A stretch of DNA of 64,000 nt from Aliiglaciecola lipolytica E3 (GCF_000314975.1 NZ_BAEN01000049.1:62001-126000); one strand, 5' to 3'. Numbered from the stretch's first letter, positions 7,955 through 18,942 are shown. Translations and numbers: made by a program. Notes: generated from the letters alone by a model not told the origin.

Positions 7955-10900
7955 ATGCTAGTCCTTCGTGGTGCTCCAGCGCTATCTGAATTCCGAGTTG
8001 AAAAATTACTTCAACGTTTTGCTTCGGCGCAACTTCCTATTTCTGAAATCTACGCTGAATATGCACATTTTGCGCAAATTGAATCAGCATTAACTCAAGA
8101 CCAAACTTTGGTTTTAACAAAACTCCTAACTTATGGACCGGCTATTCATGCCCATGATCCAGTAGGAGAGTTGATGTTGGTCGTTCCAAGACCGGGCACG
8201 ATTTCGCCTTGGTCTTCCAAAGCAACTGATATTGCACACAATTGTGGACTTGAAAACGTAAAAAGAATCGAGCGGGGCTGTGCTTATTATCTCAAAGTAG
8301 ATACCGAATTAACGACGTCGCAGCGCAACGATTTAAGTCAAATATTACATGACCGCATGACCGAATCGGTGATGACTGATTTCGACCAAGTACAAACTTT
8401 GTTTGCTGAGGACTCACCTAAACCTTATAGCAGCGTTGACGTCATTCAGGGCGGTCGACAAGCTTTGGTTACTGCTAATGCCGAGATGGGATTAGCGCTT
8501 GCAGAAGACGAAATAGATTATCTGGTTGAAAATTTTCAGCGTTTGGGACGTAATCCCAACGACATAGAATTGTATATGTTTGCTCAGGCGAATTCAGAGC
8601 ATTGCCGCCACAAGATTTTTAATGCTGATTGGACTGTAGACGGGGTTAAGCAGCCCAAGTCTTTGTTCAAAATGATCAAAAATACGTTTGAAAAAAACTC
8701 CGATTATGTGCATTCCGCTTATAGCGACAATGCTGCGGTAATGGAAGGCTGGAAAGCAGGGCGATTTTTCCCTAATCCTGAATCCCATGAATACGAATAT
8801 CATCATGAAAATATCGATATTTTGATGAAAGTAGAAACTCATAATCATCCAACGGCTATCTCCCCTTTTTCTGGAGCTGCGACAGGATCAGGTGGTGAAA
8901 TTCGCGATGAAGGTGCAACCGGTAGGGGCTCTAAACCTAAAGCTGGGTTAGTGGGTTTTACAGTGTCTAATCTGAATATTCCTGGGTATGCATTGCCATG
9001 GGAAGCGGATTATGGCAAACCTGAACGAATAGTTACTGCGCTGGAAATTATGCAACAAGGCCCTCTGGGCGGGGCTGCGTTTAATAACGAATTTGGTCGT
9101 CCAAATATCCTTGGCTACTTTCGGACTTATGAACAGCAGGTCAACAGTTTTAACGGTCTAGAAGTGCGCGGTTACCACAAGCCAATTATGTTGGCTGGTG
9201 GATTGGGCAATATTCGCCAGTCACATACTCAAAAAGGCGAAATTACGGTAGGTGCAAAACTTATCGCGTTAGGTGGCCCAGCGATGAATATCGGACTGGG
9301 TGGTGGCGCAGCGTCATCAATGACATCGGGTGAATCTAAAGAGGATCTCGATTTTGCATCAGTACAACGTGGTAATCCTGAAATGGAAAGACGTTGTCAG
9401 GAAGTCATCGACCGTTGTTGGCAATTAGGTGACAACAATCCGATTCAATTTATCCATGATGTAGGCGCGGGTGGTTTATCAAATGCATTCCCTGAGTTAG
9501 TCAATGATGGTGGGCGAGGCGGTAAGTTTGAATTACGTAACGTCCCTAATGATGAACCCGGCATGGCTCCTCATGAAATTTGGTGTAATGAATCCCAAGA
9601 GCGCTATGTTTTGTCTGTGGCACCTGAGAATTTGCCATTGTTTGAATCGATTTGTCATCGTGAAAGAGCCCCTTTCGCCGTTGTTGGTGAAGCGACAGAA
9701 GCGCCGCATTTAGCGTTGCACGATGAGCATTTTGGTGACTTACCCATCGACTTGCCTTTGGATGTATTGTTGGGCAAGCCGCCTAAAATGCATCGTGATG
9801 TCACCTCAACAACTTCGGTTGGTGATGATTTTGTCGCAAGTTCTGTGGATATTAATCAAGCAGCAGAACGTATTTTAAGATTGCCTACAGTGGCAGAAAA
9901 AACCTTTCTGATCACCATTGGTGATCGCAGTGTGACTGGTTTAGTTAGTCGCGATCAAATGGTCGGTCCTTGGCAGATCCCTGTTGCAGACGTCGCTGTT
10001 ACGGCATCTTCTTTCGATACATACCAAGGTGAAGCTATGTCGGTAGGCGAGCGCACACCGATTGCATTATTGAATCACGGTGCTTCTGCTCGTATGGCAG
10101 TAGGAGAGTCATTGACTAACATTGCGGCGGCAGATATCGGCTCTTTAAATCGTATAAAATTGTCGGCTAATTGGATGGCAGCAGCAGGGCACCCGGGAGA
10201 AGACGCCGGATTGTATGAAGCGGTAAAAGCGGTAGGTGAAGAACTTTGTCCAGAATTGGGTTTGACGATTCCAGTGGGTAAAGATTCGATGTCGATGAAA
10301 TCTCAATGGCAAGAACAAAGCGACGACGGGAATCTGGATAAGTCTGTTACCTCTCCCTTATCGTTGATTATCACAGCATTTGGTGCTGTGCGCGATATCC
10401 GAAATACACTCACTCCACAATTGCGCACTGACAAAGGTGACTCCGTATTGCTTTGCTTAGATTTAGGCGAAGGACGGAATCGCATCGGCGGCTCTTGTTT
10501 AGCGCAGGTGTACAGTAAGCTAGGTAATCAAGCACCTGATGTGGATACTCCTAAGACATTAAAATCTTTCTTTGAAGCGATGCAAAGCTTACTGCATAAA
10601 AATCTGTTGTTGGCATATCATGACCGCTCTGACGGAGGTTTGTTTACTACCTTGGTGGAAATGGCTTTTGCAGGACATACCGGCATTGATATTCAATTAG
10701 ACAGTTTAAATGGCGATGCACAGTCAATTCTCTTTAATGAAGAATTAGGTGCAGTGATACAAGTATCTACCGCTAATCTAAGCCAGGTTAATGATATTTT
10801 GAGTCAATATGGCCTTGCTGAATTGAGTCATTCAATTGGTAAGTTAAACGATTCTGATCGGATTGAAATTAGTCATCAAGATCAATCACTCATTTCACAA

Positions 10901-11860
10901 ACGCGTGGTTATTACCGTCTTATTTGGGCTGAAACCACAGATAAAATGCAAGCGTTACGCGACAATCCAGCGTGTGTTGCGCAAGAGTGGGAAACCAAGG
11001 GCAATGATCAAGACCCCGGATTGCATTGTGATCTGAGCTATGACGTCAACGAAGATGTTGCCGCACCTTATATTGCTAAGGGGATTAAACCTAAAGTCGC
11101 GATTTTACGTGAGCAAGGTGTAAACTCACAAAATGAAATGGCAGCCGCATTTAATCGAGCTGGTTTCAATGCGATTGATGTGCATATGAGCGATATAATT
11201 GGACAAAAAGTAGCGTTACAAGATTTTGCAGGTTTAGTGGCATGTGGTGGATTCTCTTATGGTGATGTACTTGGAGCCGGAGAAGGATGGGCCAAATCCG
11301 TGTTATTTAATCCTTATGCACGTGACCAATTTGAGCAATTTTTCCACCGTCAAGATAGCTTTAGTTTAGGAGTATGTAATGGTTGCCAAATGCTTTCTAA
11401 CCTTAAATCTTTGATCCCTGGCGCTGATTTATGGCCGCATTTTGTCACTAATCAATCTGAGCGATTTGAAGCGCGCGTATCCATGTTAGAAGTGCAAGAA
11501 AGCAAATCTATATTTTTTGCGGGTATGCAAGGATCTAAGCTACCAATTGCAGTTTCTCATGGTGAAGGTCGTGCTGAATTTAAACATACAGGTCACCTTA
11601 GACAAGTGCAGAACAATCAACATATTGCATTAAAATATGTGGATAACTGGGGCAATGTAACCCAGCAATATCCTGCGAATCCAAATGGTTCTCCTGATGG
11701 AATTTCAGGACTCACTTCAGCAGATGGAAGAGCAACCATCATGATGCCTCATCCTGAGCGTGTTTTCCGCGCAGTTGCAAACTCTTGGCGTCCAGATGAC
11801 TGGCAAGAAGATGGACCTTGGATGCGTATGTTCAGAAATGCACGCGTTTTCGCAGGTTGA
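7955..11860 (+). CDS. purL: Phosphoribosylformylglycinamidine synthase (large fused type)
   Basis: PurL converts FGAR, glutamine and ATP to FGAM in purine synthesis. The 1301-residue length is that of the single-chain gammaproteobacterial enzyme, not the split PurLQS type. It has an N-terminal PurS-like domain starting [11 protein letters not shown], a linker, two AIR-synthase-like ATP-binding halves ([20 protein letters not shown] and [11 protein letters not shown]), and a C-terminal class I glutaminase domain ([24 protein letters not shown] with nucleophile Cys1141, and MPHPERVFR). It appears monocistronic and ends at a hairpin terminator. Confidence 0.97.
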   Translation: MLVLRGAPALSEFRVEKLLQRFASAQLPISEIYAEYAHFAQIESALTQDQTLVLTKLLTYGPAIHAHDPVGELMLVVPRPGTISPWSSKATDIAHNCGLENVKRIERGCAYYLKVDTELTTSQRNDLSQILHDRMTESVMTDFDQVQTLFAEDSPKPYSSVDVIQGGRQALVTANAEMGLALAEDEIDYLVENFQRLGRNPNDIELYMFAQANSEHCRHKIFNADWTVDGVKQPKSLFKMIKNTFEKNSDYVHSAYSDNAAVMEGWKAGRFFPNPESHEYEYHHENIDILMKVETHNHPTAISPFSGAATGSGGEIRDEGATGRGSKPKAGLVGFTVSNLNIPGYALPWEADYGKPERIVTALEIMQQGPLGGAAFNNEFGRPNILGYFRTYEQQVNSFNGLEVRGYHKPIMLAGGLGNIRQSHTQKGEITVGAKLIALGGPAMNIGLGGGAASSMTSGESKEDLDFASVQRGNPEMERRCQEVIDRCWQLGDNNPIQFIHDVGAGGLSNAFPELVNDGGRGGKFELRNVPNDEPGMAPHEIWCNESQERYVLSVAPENLPLFESICHRERAPFAVVGEATEAPHLALHDEHFGDLPIDLPLDVLLGKPPKMHRDVTSTTSVGDDFVASSVDINQAAERILRLPTVAEKTFLITIGDRSVTGLVSRDQMVGPWQIPVADVAVTASSFDTYQGEAMSVGERTPIALLNHGASARMAVGESLTNIAAADIGSLNRIKLSANWMAAAGHPGEDAGLYEAVKAVGEELCPELGLTIPVGKDSMSMKSQWQEQSDDGNLDKSVTSPLSLIITAFGAVRDIRNTLTPQLRTDKGDSVLLCLDLGEGRNRIGGSCLAQVYSKLGNQAPDVDTPKTLKSFFEAMQSLLHKNLLLAYHDRSDGGLFTTLVEMAFAGHTGIDIQLDSLNGDAQSILFNEELGAVIQVSTANLSQVNDILSQYGLAELSHSIGKLNDSDRIEISHQDQSLISQTRGYYRLIWAETTDKMQALRDNPACVAQEWETKGNDQDPGLHCDLSYDVNEDVAAPYIAKGIKPKVAILREQGVNSQNEMAAAFNRAGFNAIDVHMSDIIGQKVALQDFAGLVACGGFSYGDVLGAGEGWAKSVLFNPYARDQFEQFFHRQDSFSLGVCNGCQMLSNLKSLIPGADLWPHFVTNQSERFEARVSMLEVQESKSIFFAGMQGSKLPIAVSHGEGRAEFKHTGHLRQVQNNQHIALKYVDNWGNVTQQYPANPNGSPDGISGLTSADGRATIMMPHPERVFRAVANSWRPDDWQEDGPWMRMFRNARVFAG

Positions 11861-11909
11861 TTATTTAACCATTAGATTTTACAAGCAACTCGATTCATAA
11901 ATTTAAAAG

Positions 11910-11932
11910 CGCCTAATTTTTTAGGCGTTTTA
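11910..11932 (+). terminator. Intrinsic terminator of purL
   Basis: CGCCTAA, a TTTT loop and TTAGGCG are followed by TTTTA. An outer TTCATAAA/TTTATGAA pairing at 11894-11901 and 11929-11936 could extend the structure. Confidence 0.75.
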
Positions 11933-12005
11933 TGAATTCACTTTATTTGATCGTTAGATCGTTGATTTGATTAAATAAAACGCTTGTCAATTAGAAAAAA
12001 CGGGT

Positions 12006-12021
12006 TTAGACTAAAGTCTAA
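12006..12021. promoter_or_regulatory. 16-bp palindrome overlapping a candidate promoter
   Basis: TTAGACT and AGTCTAA flank two bases, and the half-site TTAGACT recurs at 12071-12077. A TTGTCA at 11984-11989 with a 17-base spacer to TAGACT at 12007-12012 would put the palindrome on the -10 element of the 44-residue gene downstream. This looks like a repressor or activator site; the regulator is unknown. Confidence 0.45.
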
Positions 12022-12121
12022 TGCTCGGGTAGATCTGTCATTGAAGATAAAATTTGCCAAATGGAATTGCTTAGACTTACCGACAACAATTAATTTTTAA
12101 AATAATAATAAGAGATAAGAA

Positions 12122-12256
12122 ATGAATCGTTCGTCAAAAGGTTTTGGTTTGGCAGGAGTGTTTGCCACAGTACTTTTTCTAGTTGTATTGGCTGTTGTCA
12201 GTGCCCCCGCAAGTTCTCATCCTACAGTAGATGCTAGCACTTCAAGTAATACTTAA
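12122..12256 (+). CDS. 44-residue single-span membrane peptide
   Basis: The frame MNRSSKGFGLAG leads into one hydrophobic segment (VFATVLFLVVLAVVSA) and then a short Ser/Thr-rich tail, ending ASTSSNT. This fits a small inner-membrane peptide or an exported peptide cleaved after SAPA. The Shine-Dalgarno is weak (AGAGATAAGA). It has its own leader of about 100 bases and a palindromic candidate operator, which supports it being a gene. No family is recognised. Confidence 0.5.
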   Translation: MNRSSKGFGLAGVFATVLFLVVLAVVSAPASSHPTVDASTSSNT

Positions 12257-12297
12257 TTAGCCAAGAAATAGTCGTTTTTTCTAATTATTTTATTTGC

Positions 12298-12882
12298 CTA
12301 TTTTTTTCGGTGTAATTCCCGATTGTTCGCTTTGTCGTGTTCGTTTTTCTTCAGTAATACGTAAAGTGACGCTAAGCCGCCGTGCTGATGCAGGGCCGTA
12401 TGAAAAGCCAAAATTTGTGGCATTTGTTGCAACCATTTATACACATAACTTTTCATGTGCGCTGGGAATGGTTTACTTTTCAAACCGATCCCATGTTTGA
12501 TCAACAGCGTTCTTACCCCTTTTTGTTGTGCTTGATTGACAGTATCAAACAAAGCTTGTCTAGCTTGCTCAAATTTGTGTTGTTGGAGGTTGAGGGTGAA
12601 ATCAATTCGATATTTACCTAACCGTAAATTTTTAAATACACCATCCTGTACTCCTGATTTTTTATAACTTAGGTAGTCATATGGATCTATAGGCTCAACC
12701 TGTTCAACACTCAAATAATTTTGTTTCAGGTTCATTTCTCGCTGCAACGCTTCTCGTTTCAAGCTTTGTGCGAGCGTAGGCTTAGTTTTTAAAGTGACGA
12801 CTTTGTCTAATTTGGGGAGCGGTTTGACATCTTGCATTGCATCCAGAAAAGTCGATTTTTCGACACTATTTTCTTTAGACAT
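12298..12882 (-). CDS. smrA: Smr-domain protein, SmrA-like
   Basis: The C-terminal half is a Smr domain, a fold related to MutS2 C-termini with nicking or RNA-endonuclease activity in some members. Visible motifs are IDFTLNL, LLIKHGIG and HGGLASLYVLLKK. The first replaces the usual LDLHG motif, as in the SmrA subgroup. The N-terminal 70 residues are basic and helical. AGGAG lies before the ATG. The 194-residue length fits SmrA. It stands alone. Confidence 0.85.
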   Translation of the reverse strand: MSKENSVEKSTFLDAMQDVKPLPKLDKVVTLKTKPTLAQSLKREALQREMNLKQNYLSVEQVEPIDPYDYLSYKKSGVQDGVFKNLRLGKYRIDFTLNLQQHKFEQARQALFDTVNQAQQKGVRTLLIKHGIGLKSKPFPAHMKSYVYKWLQQMPQILAFHTALHQHGGLASLYVLLKKNEHDKANNRELHRKK

Positions 12883-12997
12883 AACAACTCCTATTGTAAT
12901 TTTTAGAGAAAATGGAGAGCAGCTATTTTGCTGCGGTTGCTTTCGATCGCATCTAGTTTTATGTCACAATCATATAAAAAGTTCACTAGGAAAATAA

Positions 12998-14881
12998 ATG
13001 AAAAATATGCGCTATTTGGTATTTATCTGGATTTCGACACTGATTGCCTGCTCGAATTCAGAACATTCATCACAAACTAACGCTAATCAACCACCCCCGC
13101 ATCCGCAAATAGACAACAGTAAAGATTATCATTCATTTGCTAATCCAGAGGCCGTCAAAGTAACGCATATTGATTTAGATTTAACTGCTGATTTCGAACA
13201 AAAGCAGTTAATTGGAAGTGCAACGTTGGTTTTTGAAAAAATAAAAGAACAGGCGAAAACCTTAATACTGGATACGCGCGGATTAACAATCTCTTCGGTA
13301 GCAGCAGAGGGTGAACCTACAAAGTTTGAACTGAAAAAAGCAGATCCTAATTTGGGAGCAGCACTCCATATTTCATTGCCTGAGAATGGCAATAAAGTGA
13401 CGGTAAATTACCATACTTCAGAAGACGCTTCAGGTGCACAGTGGTTGACACCCGAACAGACCGCAGGCAAACAACATCCATTTTTGTTCACCCAAGCTCA
13501 AGCTGTTCATGCGCGCAGTTTCATTCCGCTACAAGATTCGCCGCAAGTAAGAGTTACTTATACCGCAACGATTCGAACGCCTAAAGAGCTACTAGCAGTA
13601 ATGAGTGCAGCAAACGATCCAGAGACGGAACGTGATGGCGTGTATGAATTTAATATGCCGCAACCCATACCGTCTTATTTGATTGCATTAGCGATTGGAG
13701 ATTTACGTTTCAAAGCAATGGGGGAGCGCACCGGAGTTTACGCTGAACCTGCTTTACTTGATGCCGCAGCCGCAGAGTTTGAAGATACAGAAAGCATGCT
13801 GGAAGCGACAGAAGAAACTTACGGACCTTATAGTTGGGATCGATACGATTTGCTGATCTTACCGCCATCTTTTCCTTTTGGAGGGATGGAAAATCCGCGT
13901 CTATCGTTTATCACACCAACTGTTATCGCCGGCGATAAAAGTTTAGTATCTCTGATTGCTCACGAACTGGCACATAGTTGGTCTGGCAACACGGTAACGA
14001 ATGCAACATGGCGTGATCTGTGGTTAAACGAAGGCTTTACCACCTATCTAACCTACCGCATTATGGAAATGATTTACGGTACGGACCGTTACAACATGGA
14101 AGCGGTTTTGGGTTACCAAGATTTACAGGCTGATATCGAGGCTTTATCAAAAGAAGATCAGATTTTAGCCATAGATTTACGTGGCCGAAACCCAGATGAC
14201 GTATTCTCCAATATTCCATATGAAAAAGGCGCGTTATTTTTACGTGAAATAGAACATAAAATTGGACGCGCTAATTTTGACCAGTTTTTATTAGAGTATT
14301 TTAATCACTTTGCATTTAAGAGTATCACCACAGACGAGTTTTTAGCTTATTTGGACGATACGCTATTAGCAATCTATGCTGATAAACTGGATAAGAAACG
14401 TATTCATCAATGGATTTTCGAACCGGGTATTCCTACAGGTGCACCGGTTCCTGAGTCGGACGCTTTCACAAAAGTCGACTCGGCTCGCGATGCTTGGCTA
14501 GAAGGGAGTAAAAAAGCGAATCAAATTGAGACCCAAGGTTGGACTGTACATCAGTGGTTATATTTCTTAAATAATTTGCCGGATGAATTAAACGATACTC
14601 AATTAGCTGATTTGGATAATAGCTTTCAATTAACTGCGAGTAAGAATAATGAGATAGCACACAGTTGGTTAATGATTGCGGTGAAAAACGAATATAAACC
14701 TGCTTATGACAGACTATATAATTATTTGGTGAGCATTGGACGTAACAAACTGGTTAAGCCACTGTATCGCGAGTTAGCAAAAACGCCAGAGGGTAAAAAA
14801 TTTGCTAAACGCGCTTTTGAGCAGGCTAAGCCTGGTTATCATCCATTAACTGTGAAAGCAAACCAAGGTTTTGTTGAGTAA
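12998..14881 (+). CDS. M1-family zinc aminopeptidase, lipoprotein
   Basis: This gluzincin removes N-terminal residues from peptides. The signal peptide ends with lipobox LIAC (Cys18), so it is probably anchored in a membrane facing the periplasm. The substrate-binding GGMEN lies at 295-299 and the zinc site HELAH at 322-326, followed by the third ligand in NEGFTTY. A C-terminal helical domain of about 160 residues resembles the leukotriene-A4-hydrolase type, so this is likely an LTA4H-like M1 member. AGGAAAA precedes the ATG. It stands alone and ends at a strong terminator. Confidence 0.92.
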   Translation: MKNMRYLVFIWISTLIACSNSEHSSQTNANQPPPHPQIDNSKDYHSFANPEAVKVTHIDLDLTADFEQKQLIGSATLVFEKIKEQAKTLILDTRGLTISSVAAEGEPTKFELKKADPNLGAALHISLPENGNKVTVNYHTSEDASGAQWLTPEQTAGKQHPFLFTQAQAVHARSFIPLQDSPQVRVTYTATIRTPKELLAVMSAANDPETERDGVYEFNMPQPIPSYLIALAIGDLRFKAMGERTGVYAEPALLDAAAAEFEDTESMLEATEETYGPYSWDRYDLLILPPSFPFGGMENPRLSFITPTVIAGDKSLVSLIAHELAHSWSGNTVTNATWRDLWLNEGFTTYLTYRIMEMIYGTDRYNMEAVLGYQDLQADIEALSKEDQILAIDLRGRNPDDVFSNIPYEKGALFLREIEHKIGRANFDQFLLEYFNHFAFKSITTDEFLAYLDDTLLAIYADKLDKKRIHQWIFEPGIPTGAPVPESDAFTKVDSARDAWLEGSKKANQIETQGWTVHQWLYFLNNLPDELNDTQLADLDNSFQLTASKNNEIAHSWLMIAVKNEYKPAYDRLYNYLVSIGRNKLVKPLYRELAKTPEGKKFAKRAFEQAKPGYHPLTVKANQGFVE

Positions 14882-14929
14882 TTTAAGTTAACAACAAAGC
14901 TTGTTCAAAAACGAATAATATTGCACTGG

Positions 14930-14967
14930 CCCCCAAACAATTGGACACAATTGCTGGGGGTCTTTTT
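14930..14967 (+). terminator. Intrinsic terminator after the M1 peptidase
   Basis: CCCCC, AAA, CAATTG, a GACA loop, CAATTG, CT and GGGGG form a two-part stem followed by TCTTTTT. Confidence 0.85.
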
Positions 14968-15109
14968 ATTCTATCAAGAAAAGGATAAGTCGCGAATGCC
15001 CAATACTAGGTAATTTGTTCAGGAAAATTATTGCGATTAAAGGCATTACGTTGCAAAGTGTTCTTTTGAAAGTAGAAAACAACTATTTTATAGATCTTAA
15101 GGAGAGCAC

Positions 15110-16951
15110 TTGATCGATCTTACTTCCGCACTTGTTTTGGTTGGCCTGTTATCTATTTTTTGTCAGTACCTTGCTTATCGCATTAAACTTCCCGCGATTT
15201 TACCGTTACTTGTTATTGGCATCCTTGTAGGTCCCGTAACTGGGGTTATTGATGCAGATCAGATATTTGGTGATTTACTCTTCCCCGTTGTTTCACTTTC
15301 GGTGGCTATTATTTTATTTGAAGGCTCCTTAACCCTGCGATTCGGTGATTTAGGGGGGCACGGATCTATGGTGAGAAATCTGTGTACATCTGGGGCAATA
15401 GTCACCTGGTGTCTGGTTGCAGCCATAACCCATCTTATTATTGGTATTTCATGGGAAATGGCGTTTCTATTTGGCGCAATCGTTACTGTAACAGGGCCAA
15501 CAGTTATCGTTCCCATGTTACGCACAGTGAGACCAAGCACTAAGTTATCAAATATTTTACGTTGGGAAGGCATAATAATTGATCCCATCGGCGCGCTATT
15601 GGCTGTGCTGGTATACGAATACATTATTTCAACGCAAGATGCGCTCAGTCATACATTGTGGGCCTTTGGCAAAACCGTTGGCATAGGATTAGTGATCGGC
15701 GCAATAATGGGCTATTTGCTTGGAATTGCACTGAGAAGTAATTTAATACCCCACTATCTGCGAAATACCGCTGTACTCACTTTGATGTTGGGGGCCTTTG
15801 CAGGCTCAAATATGATGGCCCATGAATCTGGTTTATTAACCGTAACTATCATGGGTATGTGGCTGGCTAACATGCGTGATGTGGATGTAGATGACGTCCT
15901 AGAATTTAAAGAAACCCTGAGCGTATTATTGATTTCAGGTTTGTTTATTTTGCTCGCTTCTCGTATCCAATTGGATTCTATCCTCAGCTTAGGTTGGGGA
16001 GCCGTGTTCATAATATTAGCGATCTTGTTTATAGTCAGACCCGTCTCAGTGGTGATTTCCGCACTTGGTACAGGTTTAAATTGGCGAGAGCAAGCATTTC
16101 TAGGCTGGGTAGCACCAAGAGGGATTGTCGCCGCAGCCGTGTCAGCGTTATTTTCATTGAAGTTAGAGATTCTTGAATACGAACAAATTGAATTGCTCGT
16201 TCCGCTGGTATTTTTAGTCATTATCACAACAGTTGTTTTTCAGAGTTTAACCTCAGTGCATGTGGCTCAATGGCTAGGTATTCGAGCACCAAAACCGAAT
16301 GGCTATTTGATTTTTGGTGGTGGGGCATTTTGTAGAATGTTTGCTAAAGAGCTTTTAGCCAACGATATAAAAGTGTGTGTAGCTGATACCAACTGGGATG
16401 CAATCCGTTCAGCAAGAATGGATAATATCCCTACTTATTTTGGTAATCCCATGTCGGAACACGCATCTCGTACATTGGATTTTACCCTATTTGGTCGTGT
16501 GCTGGTCATGTCGCCGTATCGTCAACTTAATCCAATGGTAACCTTTCATTTTGAAGGGGAAATGGGCAAAGGCACGGTGCTTGGCTTAAGTAATAACGAA
16601 CAACAACAACGTCCCAGCCATCAAATTTCAGAATCTTATGCCAAAAAGTTGGGATTATTTGCCGACGGAATTACCTACGGTAAGTTAGCTAGTTGGGTGG
16701 CCAAAGGGGCGAAAATTAAAACCACTCGTCTAACTGAAAACTTTTCAATGAAAGATTATTTAGAAGAGTATGAAGGTAACTTATTGGTCTTATGTGCTTT
16801 TGATAGCAATGATAAATTGCGTATGTTCACTAACAAAAAAACGTTAGAGCCGAAAGCCGACTGGCGTATCATGAGTTTGATCATTCCAAAACAAACTGAA
16901 CTTGAAGCAGTTTCTAATCCTAAAGAAGTTAAAAAAATAGAAGAAAAATAA
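15110..16951 (+). CDS. Cation/proton antiporter with C-terminal RCK-like domain
   Basis: Residues 1 to about 390 are a multi-span CPA-type sodium or potassium/proton antiporter (LPAILPLLVIGILVGP, AIILFEGSLTLRF, TVTGPTVIVPMLR, APRGIVAAAVSALFSL). Residues from about 400 form a Rossmann-like domain beginning GYLIFGGGAFCRMFAKELL, reminiscent of TrkA-N/RCK regulatory domains although the glycine motif is not classical. The start is TTG, supported by AAGGAGAG just upstream. It exchanges monovalent cations for protons across the inner membrane; ion preference cannot be read from sequence. Confidence 0.88.
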   Translation: MIDLTSALVLVGLLSIFCQYLAYRIKLPAILPLLVIGILVGPVTGVIDADQIFGDLLFPVVSLSVAIILFEGSLTLRFGDLGGHGSMVRNLCTSGAIVTWCLVAAITHLIIGISWEMAFLFGAIVTVTGPTVIVPMLRTVRPSTKLSNILRWEGIIIDPIGALLAVLVYEYIISTQDALSHTLWAFGKTVGIGLVIGAIMGYLLGIALRSNLIPHYLRNTAVLTLMLGAFAGSNMMAHESGLLTVTIMGMWLANMRDVDVDDVLEFKETLSVLLISGLFILLASRIQLDSILSLGWGAVFIILAILFIVRPVSVVISALGTGLNWREQAFLGWVAPRGIVAAAVSALFSLKLEILEYEQIELLVPLVFLVIITTVVFQSLTSVHVAQWLGIRAPKPNGYLIFGGGAFCRMFAKELLANDIKVCVADTNWDAIRSARMDNIPTYFGNPMSEHASRTLDFTLFGRVLVMSPYRQLNPMVTFHFEGEMGKGTVLGLSNNEQQQRPSHQISESYAKKLGLFADGITYGKLASWVAKGAKIKTTRLTENFSMKDYLEEYEGNLLVLCAFDSNDKLRMFTNKKTLEPKADWRIMSLIIPKQTELEAVSNPKEVKKIEEK

Positions 16952-17094
16952 ATGGAATGAAAGTCAGCATTGGTTAAAAACGTTTTTTTGTCCAATAAAT
17001 TGTACGCAATTAAAGCACAGGCAAATTATTTTCAAACTTAAGCTCTGTGCTATATTGTGTGAATAACTAGAATAAACGGATTGCGAGTCAAATC

Positions 17095-17544
17095 ATGAGC
17101 GATGTTAGTTTGCTTACCAATAAACTTAGGTCAATCAGCTACATCTTAGTCGCTGAAGACGACTTAGATGATCAAGAGTTGATTCGTGATGCCTTGTCAG
17201 AAAATGAGTTAGCGCTAGATAAAATTAAATTTGTTCAAGACGGAGAACAACTGATTTCTTGGTTGGATAACGCTGAAACCTTACCTAGTTTAATACTTTT
17301 AGATTTAAATATGCCGCGTAAATCCGGCAGAGAAGCACTCATTGAAATTAAAAAGGATGTTCAGTTTAAACATATTCCTGTGGTTATTTTCACTACATCT
17401 GATTCTGAAATCGACATTAAGGAATGTTATATCTTAGGAACTAATGCTTACCTAACAAAACCCAGCAACTATATTGATCTTGTGGCATTGATGAAAGACT
17501 TAATCAACTTTTGGTTTTTTCAAGCGAAAATAGTGCTCGATTAA
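17095..17544 (+). CDS. Single-domain response regulator (Rcp1/CheY-like)
   Basis: The 149-residue protein is one receiver domain with the acidic pocket E21-D22-D23, phosphoacceptor Asp70 in LLDLNMPRKSG, the threonine in IFTTSDSE and the lysine in LTKPSN. The loop between beta-3 and alpha-3 and the C-terminal helix resemble Rcp1-type regulators that pair with phytochrome or hybrid kinases. There is no output domain and no kinase nearby, so the partner is elsewhere. Confidence 0.92.
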   Translation: MSDVSLLTNKLRSISYILVAEDDLDDQELIRDALSENELALDKIKFVQDGEQLISWLDNAETLPSLILLDLNMPRKSGREALIEIKKDVQFKHIPVVIFTTSDSEIDIKECYILGTNAYLTKPSNYIDLVALMKDLINFWFFQAKIVLD

Positions 17545-17589
17545 ATTTGCTCCGCTCAGGCGAAGCTCATCTTAAAAAAATGCAGGGCT

Positions 17590-17666
17590 TGGCGTCCCCT
17601 AGAGGATTCGAACCTCTGGCCTACCCCTTAGGAGGGGGTCGCTCTATCCAGCTGAGCTAAGGGGAC
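17590..17666 (-). tRNA. tRNA-Arg, anticodon CCU
   Basis: The minus strand folds as a full cloverleaf: acceptor GTCCCCT/AGGGGAC, D arm GCTC-AGCTGGATA-GAGC, anticodon stem ACCCC/GGGGT with loop CTCCTAA (anticodon CCT), T arm with GTTCGAATC, discriminator G and an encoded CCA. It reads the rare AGG codon. A run of seven T follows about 8 bases downstream and should terminate transcription. Confidence 0.97.
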
Positions 17667-17766
17667 TGCAAAGTCATCTCGACGCGGCCAGACTATACTA
17701 AAAATTGTGATATCTAGACAACCCCGTTACGGCCAATAATCGCCCTTAACTGACTAGGTTTATAAG

Positions 17767-18942
17767 CTACTGCCTGGACACAAAATCGTTGGCTTGCACG
17801 TTGGCAAGTAAACTTCCGTCTTTAGACATTGCGACGGCAGTGTTTGGAGAAACACTAACAACTCTGACAGCCGTGGGATGCAAGTTGAACTGGTTGAATA
17901 GTTGGCCGCTTGGATTATGTATTTGTTGCAATTGGAATAGGGTTAACTCGTCACCGTTTTGAACGCCTTGATTGCTCCCTATATTCAGGGTTAGCTGATC
18001 ACTTCTCACTTGTAATATCCGGCCGTAAGCTGGAGAGCAAGACAATATTTCGTCAACATTGGTTGCGACATCTTTCAGGATCGAAGATATTGCCAAACCG
18101 TATTGGCTTTGCCACAAAGCGTTGCCGTTGGTATCTACATTTTGATGTAAATCAAACTCCCATGGCGCATCTAAGCCATAGGCCTTTTGCCATAATCTAG
18201 CTCCCGTATAACCATCATACAGTGAAACATGGTAGCTAAAGTTGCGGATCGGAATATCTTTTTCCCAAAATTGCCAATTTGTTCGTTGGCTAGTTGACAC
18301 ACTTAAGTCTGTAATAGTGGCAACTAATACATATTGCGAATTTGATTGCCGCGACAACGCCATCACATCTTGTACAGCTGATTGCTGATCAAGTGAATAA
18401 TAAAAAGGCAAAATAGATTGGATGTTAGATTGCTGAGCGTGGAGATTGAAGCTCTGTTGTAGCACTTGAGGCAATTTAGTGCCAATGTCAAATATATGAC
18501 CTGTGGTCGCTTGCTCTCGATTATGAATTGGGTGCCAGGTTGTTACTATACTTTTTTGATAAGCTGAAGATTGGCAGCTACGTGTATTCGAGAAAATATC
18601 CGCACGTAAGGAGACAGTTAAATATCCATTTTGCTGAACTTCATCAATTAACTCGATGCTATTTACTTCACCGCTAGCACGAATGGTTAAATCATCATTT
18701 TGCAGCACGCCATTCGCCATTTTTTGCACACTTTGCACAGAAGCACCTGCAAACAGAAGCACTTGTTTTATGGCTTCTTGGGTTGCGTTTTGCCGGGCTA
18801 ACTCAATATTGCCGTTTCGAATTGCCGCCTGACCACTAGATTCGAACCAAGCCGCGTGGGTTTTTTGAGTAAATAGCGATGCTCCAATTATCATGAATAC
18901 AAGTATGTTAAACATGCTAACTTGGCGTTTTAATTGCGTCAT
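17767..18942 (-). CDS. flgT: Flagellar assembly protein FlgT (H-ring)
   Basis: FlgT builds the H ring around the LP ring of sodium-type polar flagellar basal bodies and helps anchor the stator T ring in the periplasm. The protein has a signal peptide ending THAAW, an N-terminal domain rich in AR..A...A patterns (ARQNATQEAIKQVLLFAGASV), a middle domain and a C-terminal domain (GRILQVRSDQLTLNIGSNQGVQNGDELTLF). Length 391 is normal. An internal Met at codon 10 is an alternative start, but neither has a good Shine-Dalgarno. It is divergent from flgP. Confidence 0.88.
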   Translation of the reverse strand: MTQLKRQVSMFNILVFMIIGASLFTQKTHAAWFESSGQAAIRNGNIELARQNATQEAIKQVLLFAGASVQSVQKMANGVLQNDDLTIRASGEVNSIELIDEVQQNGYLTVSLRADIFSNTRSCQSSAYQKSIVTTWHPIHNREQATTGHIFDIGTKLPQVLQQSFNLHAQQSNIQSILPFYYSLDQQSAVQDVMALSRQSNSQYVLVATITDLSVSTSQRTNWQFWEKDIPIRNFSYHVSLYDGYTGARLWQKAYGLDAPWEFDLHQNVDTNGNALWQSQYGLAISSILKDVATNVDEILSCSPAYGRILQVRSDQLTLNIGSNQGVQNGDELTLFQLQQIHNPSGQLFNQFNLHPTAVRVVSVSPNTAVAMSKDGSLLANVQANDFVSRQ

